Source of the DNA: Bacillus albus
GTDB lineage: Bacteria > Bacillota > Bacilli > Bacillales > Bacillaceae_G
Assembly: GCF_001884185.1 (NCBI RefSeq)
Contig: NZ_MAOE01000083.1
Location: 51,230-115,229, forward strand
Reading direction: 5' to 3'
Length of the DNA stretch: 64,000 bases
The notes below the pieces were generated by a model. That model was not told the origin of the DNA and made no database searches. It saw only the letters and a program-made list of their open reading frames with translations. Of this stretch, positions 38,331 through 47,263 are shown piece by piece (the first letter of the stretch is position 1; each line of letters starts with the position of its first letter). The position numbers and the translations under genes were made by a program.

Positions 38331-38374
38331 AGAAGGAGAGGCTTTCATTGTAGAAGTCTCTCCTTCTATTTTAT
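38331..38374. terminator. Terminator between the DinB gene and the protease gene
   Basis: AGAAGGAGAG (38331-38340) pairs with CTCTCCTTCT (38358-38367) across a 17-base loop, followed by ATTTTAT. Confidence 0.75.
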
Positions 38375-38419
38375 CCTGCATGAATGGTAGATCGACAGAT
38401 TATAATTTTACTTTATTTC

Positions 38420-39613
38420 TTAAGAGGCTTTATTTTCTTGTAATTGCTTAGCGTATTGTACAGCCTTAAATGCATTGACTCTACCGTTTTTCCAGTACGT
38501 ACCTGTACCACTAATTTTATCAGACGTTGATTCAATAATTTGGCGGATTTGTGTATTGCTATATCCTTGATTTGCTAAAAGAGCAGCGACTCCTGCAACG
38601 TGAGGTGTTGCCATAGATGTCCCACTTAATGATTGATATGTGCTTCCTTTATATGTGGAATATATATTTGAACCTGGTGCTGCAACATCTACCCAGCTAC
38701 CATAAGTAGAAAATGAAGATTTTCTATCAGACTGATCTGTAGAAGCAACCGCAATTACTTCGCTGTAATAAGCAGGGTAATTAGCTTTTGTATTTCCAGC
38801 ATTTCCAGCAGCAGCAACAATGACAGAGCCTTTATTCCATGCATATTGAACAGCTTGTTGTAAAGCAGTCCCACCATTTGGAGCACCTAAGCTTAAACTA
38901 ATTACTTTTGCACCTGAATCAGCGGCTTCCCTAATGCCTTGCGCTACAGCATCAAGAGTCCCACTTCCTTGATTATCTAATACGCGGACAGCATAAATTG
39001 AAGTTTGTGGGGCAACACCAGCAATTCCAACACTATTATTCGTAAGTGCTCCAGTAATCCCAGCGCAATGCGTACCATGACCATTACCATCATCTGATGT
39101 ATTGTCGTTGTCAACATAATCATGCCCGTTGATTACTTTAGAAGCTAAATCAGGGTGTGAACCTTGAACTCCTGTATCAATAATAGCTACTTTTACACCA
39201 GGATCACTTCGTTGACTATCCCAAGCTTGTGGAGCTTGAATCTTTTGCAATCCATATTGATTTTTAAAATATGGGTCGTTCGGAGTCCAAAAGGCGTGAA
39301 CGTAATAATTTGGTTCTGCATATTCCACATCAGGATTATTTTTATAACTTTTTATTTTTTCTTTAACAGTACCTTTTGAAAATTGAATGACTTCAAAACC
39401 TAACTTATCATCTTTAGATAAAACGTTAGCACCAACAGATTTATGAAAAGATTGGACATTACTTAAAGAGGTATTTTGTTTGAACTTAACGATTAATTGG
39501 TTAGGGACGTAATCAGTAGATGATGTTTCAGCACTTGAAGTATTTGTGTTAAAAAAGAAACCACCGATAATGAATGATAAAACAGATAGGAAAACAATGA
39601 TTTTGTTTTTCAA
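38420..39613 (-). CDS. Secreted subtilisin-like serine protease (thermitase type)
   Basis: 397 residues. There is a signal peptide (MKNK, then a hydrophobic core, cut near SSAE), a propeptide (about 30-110, with LIVKFKQ and NPDVEYAEPNYYV), and the S8 catalytic domain. The triad is in VAIIDTGVQGSHPDL (Asp), GHGTHCAGI (His) and GTSMATPHVAG (Ser); the oxyanion Asn lies in AAAGNAGN. It is an extracellular endopeptidase. The start is a TTG with GGGAGG nine bases upstream. Terminator sequence on its 3' side is weak. Confidence 0.92.
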   Translation of the reverse strand: MKNKIIVFLSVLSFIIGGFFFNTNTSSAETSSTDYVPNQLIVKFKQNTSLSNVQSFHKSVGANVLSKDDKLGFEVIQFSKGTVKEKIKSYKNNPDVEYAEPNYYVHAFWTPNDPYFKNQYGLQKIQAPQAWDSQRSDPGVKVAIIDTGVQGSHPDLASKVINGHDYVDNDNTSDDGNGHGTHCAGITGALTNNSVGIAGVAPQTSIYAVRVLDNQGSGTLDAVAQGIREAADSGAKVISLSLGAPNGGTALQQAVQYAWNKGSVIVAAAGNAGNTKANYPAYYSEVIAVASTDQSDRKSSFSTYGSWVDVAAPGSNIYSTYKGSTYQSLSGTSMATPHVAGVAALLANQGYSNTQIRQIIESTSDKISGTGTYWKNGRVNAFKAVQYAKQLQENKAS

Positions 39614-39649
39614 AAGATTTTTCCTCCCTTTTCTTGGATAAGTTTTTCA

Positions 39650-39667
39650 GCGACACTTTAATGTCGC
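39650..39667 (-). promoter_or_regulatory. Inverted repeat upstream of the protease gene
   Basis: GCGACA (39650-39655) and TGTCGC (39662-39667) form a perfect dyad 36 bases ahead of the protease start. It could be an operator or a 5'-leader hairpin. Confidence 0.4.
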
Positions 39668-39794
39668 ATTCCTTTTCAACTATATAGTTAGACCATACGA
39701 TTTATGTCATTTATGTAAAAAACTTTTAGAGGAATAAAAAAGGGGAAAATCGATATAAATATATTTTTAATGATATTTACTGAGTTAGAAAATG

Positions 39795-39836
39795 AAAAAA
39801 GGAATGCTCATTATGTATGAGTCATTCCTTTTTTAT
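39795..39836 (-). terminator. Terminator after the AGCS transporter
   Basis: An A-rich arm with GGAATG pairs with CATTCC and a T-rich arm, with an internal CTCAT/ATGAG pairing. It lies immediately downstream of the transporter stop. Confidence 0.7.
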
Positions 39837-39839
39837 AGA

Positions 39840-41207
39840 TTAACTTGCCTGTTTTTTATGCCTACCTTTCAATTTCTCTGCTTGTAAAAAGCGATTTGTT
39901 TCAGCTACAACAATACCACTTAATCCAATAAGTCCAATTAAGTTTGGAATCGCCATAAGTCCATTTGCAATATCAGCAAATGTCCATACGATGCCTAGTT
40001 TTAAATTCGCACCAATAGCAATCATGACGATAAAAATTGCTTTATAATATTTAACGGCACTTTCTCCAAATAAATAAGCCACGCATTTCTCTCCGTAATA
40101 CGACCATCCTAAAATAGTAGAGTAGGCAAATAATATGATCGCAATACCGAGAATCATACTACCTGCAGTACCAAATACAGATTGGAAGGCTAATGTGGTA
40201 GCTTCAACACCGGTTTTTCCTGACTTCCATGCACCTGTAGTAATTAATACAAGCCCTGTAATGGTACATACAATAAACGTATCTAGAAAAGTACCAGTCA
40301 TTGAAACTAAAGCTTGTTTTGCAGGTGAATCTGTTTTTGCAGCCGCTGCTGCAATAGGGGCACTTCCTAAACCAGCTTCGTTCGCAAATACACCGCGTGC
40401 CATTCCGATTTGGATAGCTGATGCAACTGTCGCACCGATAAAACCGCCAGCAGCTGCAGTACCATTAAATGCACCAGAAAAAATAAGTGAAAATGCTTCT
40501 GGAATTTGATCGTAGTGATAGAAAATAATAATAAGACCAGCAATGATATAAAAGAAAGCTTTAATAGGAACGACGTATCCTGTCACTTTCCCGATTTTTT
40601 TTACGCCGCCTAAAATAACAATGGCGATTAAAAACGACATTACTATACCAGTTAAAGCAGGAGGGAAAGAGAAATTAATTCGCATTGCCTCTGCAACTGA
40701 ATTAGATTGCACCATATTTCCGATACCGAAAGAAGCAGTTGTACCGAATATAGCGAATAAAACTGCAAGCCATTTCTTACCTAAACCACGTTCTAAATAG
40801 TACATTGGTCCACCTGAATATTCGCCATTTTCATTACTAACACGGTATTTCACCGCAAGAATTGCTTCGGCATACTTTGTTGCCATACCGAACAAAGCAG
40901 TAATCCACATCCAAAAGATGGCACCAGGTCCACCGATCGTCACAGCAGTTGCAACACCGGCTATATTTCCCATTCCAATCGTTGCCGCCATAGCTGTCAT
41001 AAGTGCTTGGAAGTGGCTAATATCTCCAGAGGAAGATGTATCTTCTGATTTTTTAAAAGCTAGTTTGTGAGCGTATAATAGTTTACTAAACTGCAAACCT
41101 TTTAAACGCACTGTGAGAATAATACCAGTACCAACGAGTAACAATAACGTTGGTAATCCCCACACATAGTGATTGATTTGTTCTAATACTTTACTTACTG
41201 TCTCCAT
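39840..41207 (-). CDS. Sodium:alanine/glycine symporter (AGCS family), riboswitch controlled
   Basis: 455 residues with about ten helices. Family segments are GMGNIAGVATAVTIGGPGAIFWMW, EYSGGPMYYLERGLGKKWLA and GMARGVFANEAGLGSAPIA. These carriers import alanine or glycine with Na+. A tandem glycine riboswitch directly upstream points to glycine as the substrate or at least the signal. AAAAGGAG precedes the ATG. B. subtilis AlsT/GlnT and YrbD belong to the same family. Confidence 0.92.
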   Translation of the reverse strand: METVSKVLEQINHYVWGLPTLLLLVGTGIILTVRLKGLQFSKLLYAHKLAFKKSEDTSSSGDISHFQALMTAMAATIGMGNIAGVATAVTIGGPGAIFWMWITALFGMATKYAEAILAVKYRVSNENGEYSGGPMYYLERGLGKKWLAVLFAIFGTTASFGIGNMVQSNSVAEAMRINFSFPPALTGIVMSFLIAIVILGGVKKIGKVTGYVVPIKAFFYIIAGLIIIFYHYDQIPEAFSLIFSGAFNGTAAAGGFIGATVASAIQIGMARGVFANEAGLGSAPIAAAAAKTDSPAKQALVSMTGTFLDTFIVCTITGLVLITTGAWKSGKTGVEATTLAFQSVFGTAGSMILGIAIILFAYSTILGWSYYGEKCVAYLFGESAVKYYKAIFIVMIAIGANLKLGIVWTFADIANGLMAIPNLIGLIGLSGIVVAETNRFLQAEKLKGRHKKQAS

Positions 41208-41226
41208 CTTTATTCTCCTTTTTTAG

Positions 41227-41310
41227 AAAAAATAAAAACCACTTCAAGTAAATGAAATGGTCTCTGGAGAAACAAGGGATAGAAAAATAAACCGATACAA
41301 ATCGGCATTT
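41227..41310 (-). terminator. Expression-platform terminators between riboswitch and AGCS gene
   Basis: On the minus strand two hairpins occur: CCGAT-TTGT-ATCGG (41292-41305) followed by TTTATTTTT, and CCATTTCA-TTTACT-TGAAGTGG (41239-41260) followed by TTTTTATTTTTT. The bases between (CTCCAGAGACC) can pair with the TCTCTGGAG in the aptamer linker, giving a possible antiterminator. Confidence 0.65.
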
Positions 41311-41317
41311 TCTTTCG

Positions 41318-41530
41318 CTTGTCTCTGTCCTTTTACCTGAGAGATTATCCGCTATAGTAGCGGATTTGCTCCTTCGGTGCTCGTTTTCCTCTGCGTTATT
41401 TAAAGCGAGAGGGAGTCTCTCCAGAGATTCGTCCCCATGCAGTTCTACTTGTAAACAAGACCTGAGAGTTTCAAAGTCGGTTAACAACTTTTTGCCCCGT
41501 CGGTAGATCAATAGACCTTCTCCTGAATGG
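41318..41530 (-). ncRNA. Tandem glycine riboswitch
   Basis: Read on the minus strand, aptamer 1 (about 41530-41428) contains CTCTCAGG and TGGGGACGAATCTCTGGAGAG. Aptamer 2 (about 41425-41320) contains ACCGAAGGAGCAA, a CCGCTACTATAGCGG hairpin and the hallmark CTCTCAGGTAAAAGGACAGAG. These are the conserved core strings of the gcvT-type tandem glycine sensor. It lies between the AGCS transporter gene and the unknown gene at 41652. Confidence 0.93.
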
Positions 41531-41651
41531 TTCATCCGAATTATAAAATTAATATCCTATACGAATTGAATGTGTATAGAATCAATAAAAACATTATAGA
41601 TATAGAATTAGTGAAATGCAATCATTTTTTATTTTAAAATAGTAAAGAATT

Positions 41652-42227
41652 CTATTTTTTCGAAAGTCCTAATTTCTCTTCAACTTCAGTTAAAGTAGAT
41701 AAAGCAATGACAATGTGTTGATCCGCAAGGCCTAAAGCATGTTTAGTATTTTCAATTGTTGCACTGTTTAGAGTAGATTTTTTGGCTCCGTCTATAATTA
41801 AATCTGCCGCGTTTTTCATAAATTTAGAAGCAGCCTTAAATTCAGTTGTGAAATAAACTAGTTGTTCTTGTATTTGTACTTCTGATATATTTTCTTTAAT
41901 TTTCAAAGTATCTATTTCACTCATAATGTTTTCATATTGTTTGGAAACAGCACTCATTGTAACTAATAGTTTATCTCTATCTATTGAATCTCCGCTCGTG
42001 TTAATTTCTTTCCAGGCAGGTAACCAATCTTTATCGATGATGTCAGTATAATTATTAGTTAATTCATTAATTTTAGGTTGCAATTTAGTCTTGAATGTTT
42101 TTGTATCAGTTGTTTCTACAGTTGCTTTTTCGTTGTTATTTTTAACATTAGAAACGTAGAAAATTGTACCGAAAATGATGAAAATAGAAATAACAACTGT
42201 CCATTTAGTAAAAAATAATTTCTGCAA
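41652..42227 (-). CDS. Membrane-anchored protein of unknown function, 191 aa
   Basis: A short positively charged start is followed by one hydrophobic segment (about 8-26, VVISIFIIFGTIFYVSNV) and a hydrophilic, mostly helical remainder that should lie outside the membrane. There is no lipobox cysteine. I recognise no family. GGAGGCG lies just upstream of the ATG. It is divergent from the next gene. Confidence 0.7.
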   Translation of the reverse strand: MQKLFFTKWTVVISIFIIFGTIFYVSNVKNNNEKATVETTDTKTFKTKLQPKINELTNNYTDIIDKDWLPAWKEINTSGDSIDRDKLLVTMSAVSKQYENIMSEIDTLKIKENISEVQIQEQLVYFTTEFKAASKFMKNAADLIIDGAKKSTLNSATIENTKHALGLADQHIVIALSTLTEVEEKLGLSKK

Positions 42228-42395
42228 TATGTAACGCCTCCAAAATTTTAAAAATTATAATTATAATATATAACAATAATGTTGTTTAAAGTAGAGAAAA
42301 TAGGTTAGAAATGATTTAAATTATATATTTTCTATACGCAAATGATTAAAGTTAGTAAAATGATGAAAGTTATATGTGAGAAAAGAGGATTTTTA

Positions 42396-42734
42396 GTGAA
42401 AATGAATAGAAGAAAACTAGTTTCAAATATTTCAATGGCTATGTTACTAATGGGTTTAATTGCATTCATATTTATGAATAAAGAATCTGAAATTAAAGAT
42501 TTTCCAGTACCAATGTCAGCAATCCATATTAACGATGAAAAGGAAGAGGCTTATAAATATATAAGTGTAATGCCAATTACAAAGGCGAGTGGATGGGAGA
42601 ACTTAGGGGAAAACGGGCATACTGTTAGTTTTAAAAAAGGGGAGAGGAATGTAACTGTAATACATTATCCGGGAGAACTAACGTATTATTTATTTGAGAA
42701 AAAGGTGAATATGGGAGATAAGATAAAGATGTAA
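42396..42734 (+). CDS. Membrane-anchored small protein, 112 aa, unknown
   Basis: GTG at 42396 follows AGAGGA at a suitable distance; the open frame extends back to 42342 without a ribosome binding site. Residues 10-28 form one membrane segment (NISMAMLLMGLIAFIFM) and the rest is a soluble extracellular domain beginning after NKESEIKDFPVP. No family is recognised. The reading frame stays open in the same phase for 56 codons past the stop, see findings. Confidence 0.65.
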   Translation: MKMNRRKLVSNISMAMLLMGLIAFIFMNKESEIKDFPVPMSAIHINDEKEEAYKYISVMPITKASGWENLGENGHTVSFKKGERNVTVIHYPGELTYYLFEKKVNMGDKIKM

Positions 42735-42927
42735 TTCGTTAAGAGTTATATCTTTTCTTTTGATTCTGAATTATTTGAACTAAAATCAGATAGATGGTTT
42801 GATAGATGTAGTGATAAATATGATAAGTTCTATATGTTAATAAAAAGAACTGAAGAGAACATAAAATTATTATGTAAACTAAAAGTTGTAAGTGGGAGAT
42901 AAATTATATCCTAAGGGGGAACTAAAA

Positions 42928-43548
42928 ATGTTGCTAAAAACAATCTACTGTAAGGTGGAAGAAGAGAAAAAAGAGTTATTTTCAATCGCACAAGAAAAAT
43001 GGCGTGATATACAGCAATTAGATGGATTTCATGGACAATTTGGTGGATGGAATGAAGCTGAGGCATGTGTATTTACTTTATGGGAAGATCGAAGTGCATA
43101 TCAATCATTTATGAATGGTGCTCACGATACAATTTATGAAAATAGTAATCAAGAGGATACGTTTCTTTCATGTGAAATTGAACTGTTTCAAACGTTGTAT
43201 GATATAACTGATATGCCTTTAAAAGATGTTGTTACAGAAGGATCATTCGTCAGAGTTGCTATATGTGATGTAAAGCTAGGAAAGGAAAAGTATTTCTTAC
43301 ATAAACAAGAAACAATTTGGAATAAAGGGATGGAAACTGCAAAAGGGATGTTAGGTGGAGTTATTGGGAAGTCTTTAAAAACTGGAAATCGTTACATAGT
43401 GTTAACTTATTGGAAAGATGAAATGGCGCATCAAAATTATGTAGAAGAGATTTTCCCTGAGTTGTATAAACTAGCTAATATTCATGATGATTTAAAAGAT
43501 ATTAGAGGTAAACAAGCTATATGTAAGGAGGAGTGGCTTGTATATTAA
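42928..43548 (+). CDS. YdbC/DUF4937-like protein
   Basis: 206 residues, soluble. Two halves each look like a ferredoxin-like alpha/beta (antibiotic-monooxygenase-type) domain: FHGQFGGWNEAEACVFTLWEDRSAY in the first and MLGGVIGKSL, IVLTYWKDEMAHQNYV in the second. This matches the DUF4937/YdbC group of Bacillus. Function unknown. The ATG at 42928 follows AAGGGGGA; the longer frame to 42892 is unsupported. Confidence 0.7.
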   Translation: MLLKTIYCKVEEEKKELFSIAQEKWRDIQQLDGFHGQFGGWNEAEACVFTLWEDRSAYQSFMNGAHDTIYENSNQEDTFLSCEIELFQTLYDITDMPLKDVVTEGSFVRVAICDVKLGKEKYFLHKQETIWNKGMETAKGMLGGVIGKSLKTGNRYIVLTYWKDEMAHQNYVEEIFPELYKLANIHDDLKDIRGKQAICKEEWLVY

Positions 43549-43734
43549 GTGTACAAAACGTGCATAAATGAATGTATAATAAAGATATTTTCTTATAAAC
43601 GAGTAATTAATAGAAGACGTTATATACTCTTTCATGTTAATATATTTAAGTTATAATAGAAGGCTTACCCTTATGTATTGTACGGTAGAAGCAGTGTGAG
43701 CTTGAAATTTTGTTTAGAAAAGGATGTGCCTAAT

Positions 43735-44442
43735 TTGCGTATCAATAAATTTATTAGTGAAGCTGGAAAAGCGTCTCGACGTGGAGCAGATAAATTAATT
43801 AATGAGAGAAGAGTAATTATTAACGGTAAGGTTGCAAAAATTGGTGACCAAGTAAATCCAGGTGATGATGTACGTGTAAATGGAGAGCAACTTCGTATTG
43901 CTCGAGATCACGTATATATCGCTTTAAATAAACCAGTAGGTATTACATGTACAAGTGAAAAATCAGTAAAAGGTAATATTATCGATTTAGTGAATCATCC
44001 ATTACGAATTAGTCACATTGGACGTCTTGATAAAGACTCAGACGGTTTAATTTTGTTAACGAATGATGGTGATATCGTTAATGAAATTTTACGTGCTGAA
44101 AACAAACATGAGAAAGAATATATCGTTTCAGTAGATAAGCCAATTACACCTGATTTCTTAGAAAAAATGGCAGCTGGTGTGAAAATTTTAGGAACGAAAA
44201 CTCTTCCTTGTGAGATCACACAGTTATCAAAATATGAGTTCAAAATTATTTTAACACAAGGGTTGAATCGCCAAATTCGCCGTATGTGTGAAGCTTTAGG
44301 TTATCAAGTATACACGTTAAAACGTACGAGAATTATGAATATCGAATTGAATAATTTACCTGTTGGACAGTGGAGAGATTTATCGAAGAAAGAGAAAAGA
44401 CGTCTATTTTCAGACTTAAATTACGAACCACAAGATTGGTAA
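43735..44442 (+). CDS. 23S rRNA pseudouridine synthase, RluF/RluB type
   Basis: 235 residues. An N-terminal S4 RNA-binding domain (LRINKFISEAGKASRRGADKL) is followed by the RsuA-family catalytic domain with HIGRLDKDSDGLILLTNDG, where the Asp after RL is catalytic, and LTQGLNRQIRRMCEALGY. The length and the NKPVGITCTSE segment favour RluF (23S rRNA U2604). The likely start is TTG at 43735 after AAGGATG; the frame is open back to 43678. A terminator follows. Confidence 0.85.
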   Translation: MRINKFISEAGKASRRGADKLINERRVIINGKVAKIGDQVNPGDDVRVNGEQLRIARDHVYIALNKPVGITCTSEKSVKGNIIDLVNHPLRISHIGRLDKDSDGLILLTNDGDIVNEILRAENKHEKEYIVSVDKPITPDFLEKMAAGVKILGTKTLPCEITQLSKYEFKIILTQGLNRQIRRMCEALGYQVYTLKRTRIMNIELNNLPVGQWRDLSKKEKRRLFSDLNYEPQDW

Positions 44443-44454
44443 AATTGAGAAGAG

Positions 44455-44487
44455 GAAACCAAAAATTTAGTTTTGGTTTCTTTTTTA
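44455..44487 (+). terminator. Terminator after the pseudouridine synthase gene
   Basis: GAAACCAAAA (44455-44464) pairs with TTTTGGTTTC (44471-44480), followed by six Ts. Confidence 0.85.
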
Positions 44488-44569
44488 TTAAATAAAAAAT
44501 CTTTTTTAAACACTTGCAAAAATAAAATGAATAAGATATAGTAAATAACAATTAATGGATGTACTTATA

Positions 44570-44812
44570 AAAGCAAAGAAAAGGACACGAGTTATTTTAC
44601 CCGGTTATACAGAGAAGGAAGGAAAGCTGAGAACTTCCTAACGCAGAAAAATAACTTACCACCTTAGAGCTGCACTAGGGAAACTAAGTATTTAGTGCCG
44701 TGTAAGCGACGTTATCGCAAAAGAAGCCATTGCATTTTGTGATGGGAATCTGGGTGGAACCACGGATATAAGCATATTCGTCCCTATTTTAGGGATGAAT
44801 ATGCTTTTTTTG
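44570..44812 (+). ncRNA. T-box leader 1 upstream of thrS
   Basis: AGAGAAGGAAGGAAAGCTGAGA lies in stem I region (in part), with ACC triplets in the putative specifier area near 44657. The conserved T-box core TGGGTGGAACCACG is at 44751-44764. A terminator (stem 44771-44804, GTCCCTATTTTAGGGAT apex) and a T run end it. Uncharged tRNA-Thr binding would favour the antiterminator. Confidence 0.92.
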
Positions 44813-44827
44813 CATTCAATTTCATAA

Positions 44828-45070
44828 TAAGCGAAGAAAAGGACATGAGTTATTTTACTCGGTTATACAGAGAAGGAAGGAAAGCTGAGAACTTCCTAAC
44901 GCAGAAAAATAACTTACCACCTTAGAGCTGCACTGGGGAAATGAAGTATCTAGTGCCGTGTAAACGACGTTACCGTAAAAGAAGCCATTGTATATTTACA
45001 ATGGGAATCTGGGTGGAACCACGGGTATAAGCACGCTCGTCCCTATTTTAGGGATGAGTGTGCTTTTTAT
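44828..45070 (+). ncRNA. T-box leader 2 upstream of thrS
   Basis: A near copy of leader 1, about 255 bases downstream. Its T-box core TGGGTGGAACCACG is at 45010-45023 and its terminator stem spans 45030-45063, with compensatory differences (GCACGCTC with GAGTGTGC versus GCATATTC with GAATATGC). The ribosome binding site of thrS follows directly. Confidence 0.92.
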
Positions 45071-45091
45071 TATGAAATGGAGAGATGAAAA

Positions 45092-47011
45092 ATGAAAGAA
45101 CAAATGATTGAAATTAAATTTCCAGATGGTAGCGTTAAAGAATTTGTAAAAGGAATTACTTTAGAAGAAATTGCTGGATCCATTAGCAGTAGCTTAAAAA
45201 AGAAAGCAGTCGCGGGGAAAGTAAATGATGGGTTATATGATTTACGCCGTAATATTGAAGAAAATGCGGAAGTAGAAATCATTACTCTAGATTCAGATGA
45301 AGGTGTAGAAATTGCAAGGCACTCCGCGGCACATATTTTAGCGCAAGCTGTAAAAAGATTGTATGGTGATATAAAACTTGGAGTAGGGCCTGTGATTGAA
45401 AATGGTTTTTATTATGATATGGATCTTCCGAGTAGTGTAAATGTAGAAGATTTACCGAAAATCGAAAAAGAAATGAAAAAAATTATAAATGAAAATATAA
45501 AAATAGAGCGAGTTGAAGTTTCACGAGAAGAGGCAAAAAAATTGTTTCTAGAAATGAATGATCATCTGAAATTAGAATTGTTAGAGGCAATTCCTAGTGG
45601 GGAAAGTGTAACACTATATAAACAAGGTGAATTTGTAGATCTATGTAGAGGACCACATTTACCGTCAACAGGCTATTTGAAAGCCTTCCAATTAACTCAC
45701 GTTTCAGGTGCATATTGGCGAGGAGATAGTAATAATCAAGTGCTTCAGCGTATATATGGTGTTGCATTCTCTTCCCAGAAAGAATTAGAAGAGTATTTAC
45801 ATTTCGTTGAAGAAGCAGCCAAAAGAAACCATCGTAAGTTAGGCAATGAACTGGAGTTATTTATGTTTTCTGAAGAGGCTCCGGGAATGCCGTTTTATTT
45901 ACCGAAAGGCCAAATTGTTCGTAATGAATTAGAAGCTTTTTTAAGAGAAATTCAAAAAGAATATAATTATCAAGAAGTACGCACTCCATTCATGATGAAC
46001 CAAGAAGTATGGGAAAGATCAGGGCACTGGGGACATTATAAAGATAATATGTATTTCTCAGAAGTGGATAATAAAAGTTTTGCATTAAAACCAATGAACT
46101 GCCCAGGGCATATGCTAATGTTCAAAAATAAATTGCATTCTTATCGCGAATTACCGATTCGTATGTGTGAGTTTGGTCAAGTACATCGCCATGAATTTAG
46201 TGGGGCGTTAAATGGATTATTAAGAGTACGTACTTTCTGCCAAGATGATGCTCATTTATTTGTAACACCAGAACAAATTGAAGATGAAATTAAATCCGTA
46301 ATGGCGCAAATCGATTATGTATATAAAACTTTTGGATTCGAATATGAAGTAGAGCTTTCTACTCGTCCAGAAGATTCAATGGGGGATGATAAGTTATGGG
46401 AGCAAGCAGAGGCGTCATTAGAAAATGTATTACATTCATTGAATTATAAATATAGACTAAATGAAGGTGACGGTGCATTTTACGGACCGAAAATCGATTT
46501 TCATATTAAAGACGCTTTAAATAGAAGTCATCAGTGCGGTACAATCCAGCTAGATTTCCAAATGCCAGAGAAGTTTGATTTAAATTATATAGATGAGAAG
46601 AATGAAAAAAGAAGACCAGTTGTCATTCACAGGGCAGTATTAGGATCTTTAGATCGTTTCTTAGCGATATTAATTGAGCACTTTGGAGGTGCGTTCCCGG
46701 CATGGGTGGCACCAGTTCAAGTGAAAGTCATTCCAGTTTCGAATGCAGCACATGTACAATATGCAGATGAGGTTGTGGATAAATTAGCACAAGCTGGTGC
46801 TCGTGTCGAAAGAGATGTACGAGATGAAAAGTTAGGCTATAAAATAAGAGAGGCACAAATGCAAAAGGTTCCTTATGTTCTTGTTATTGGGGATAAGGAA
46901 ATGGAGAACGGAGCTGTTAATGTACGTAAATATGGGGAAGAAAAATCAGAAGTTGTTGAACTAAATGGATTTGTGGAGAGTATGAAAGAGGAAATAAATA
47001 ATCGAAAATAG
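45092..47011 (+). CDS. thrS: Threonyl-tRNA synthetase
   Basis: 639 residues, full length for the enzyme. Domains: TGS (about 4-63), editing domain with HSAAHILAQAVK and the CRGPHLPST region, class II catalytic core with motif 2 area MNCPGHMLMF and RMCEFGQVHRHEFSGAL, and the C-terminal anticodon-binding domain from about 535. The zinc ligands Cys in MNCPGH and the His residues are present. Bacillus genomes often carry two such genes (thrS and thrZ); the tandem T-boxes resemble the thrZ arrangement, so this could be the inducible copy. Confidence 0.95.
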   Translation: MKEQMIEIKFPDGSVKEFVKGITLEEIAGSISSSLKKKAVAGKVNDGLYDLRRNIEENAEVEIITLDSDEGVEIARHSAAHILAQAVKRLYGDIKLGVGPVIENGFYYDMDLPSSVNVEDLPKIEKEMKKIINENIKIERVEVSREEAKKLFLEMNDHLKLELLEAIPSGESVTLYKQGEFVDLCRGPHLPSTGYLKAFQLTHVSGAYWRGDSNNQVLQRIYGVAFSSQKELEEYLHFVEEAAKRNHRKLGNELELFMFSEEAPGMPFYLPKGQIVRNELEAFLREIQKEYNYQEVRTPFMMNQEVWERSGHWGHYKDNMYFSEVDNKSFALKPMNCPGHMLMFKNKLHSYRELPIRMCEFGQVHRHEFSGALNGLLRVRTFCQDDAHLFVTPEQIEDEIKSVMAQIDYVYKTFGFEYEVELSTRPEDSMGDDKLWEQAEASLENVLHSLNYKYRLNEGDGAFYGPKIDFHIKDALNRSHQCGTIQLDFQMPEKFDLNYIDEKNEKRRPVVIHRAVLGSLDRFLAILIEHFGGAFPAWVAPVQVKVIPVSNAAHVQYADEVVDKLAQAGARVERDVRDEKLGYKIREAQMQKVPYVLVIGDKEMENGAVNVRKYGEEKSEVVELNGFVESMKEEINNRK

Positions 47012-47018
47012 AGTTTAA

Positions 47019-47061
47019 AAAGAAAACACACCACTACATAATGGTGTGTTTTCTTTTTTAT
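47019..47061 (+). terminator. Terminator after thrS
   Basis: AAAGAAAACACACCA (47019-47033) pairs with TGGTGTGTTTTCTTT (47042-47056) and runs into Ts. Confidence 0.88.
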
Positions 47062-47062
47062 C

Positions 47063-47087
47063 TTACAAAAATGTAAGGTAAATGTAA
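47063..47087 (+). promoter_or_regulatory. BceR-like operator upstream of the BceAB transporter
   Basis: TTACA-AAAA-TGTAA (47063-47076) fits the TNACA-N4-TGTAA site of BceR-type response regulators exactly. A further half-site TGTAA at 47083-47087 is spaced 11 bases on, one helical turn. It lies about 180 bases before the ATPase gene. Confidence 0.6.
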
Positions 47088-47263
47088 GCGAAATCGAGGG
47101 AACAAGTTGTAGAAAAATGAGAATATGAAGTAGGAAACAGGTTCATGTAGTCTGTGTAACCCTAATAGGATGAATAATTAAAAAACTATTAAGAATTTAC
47201 ATGAGAAAAAGATAAGAAATATGTGAGAAATTCATTTTATACAAAAGGGATGGAGTGAAAGAG

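Noticed and set aside
41191-41535. 114-aa reverse ORF over the glycine riboswitch
   Set aside because: The DNA is fully explained by the structured RNA; the ORF merely reads through it.
44570-45070. The duplicated T-box block as a mobile element or long direct repeat
   Set aside because: Each copy has complete T-box parts and terminator, so a regulatory duplication explains the repeat.
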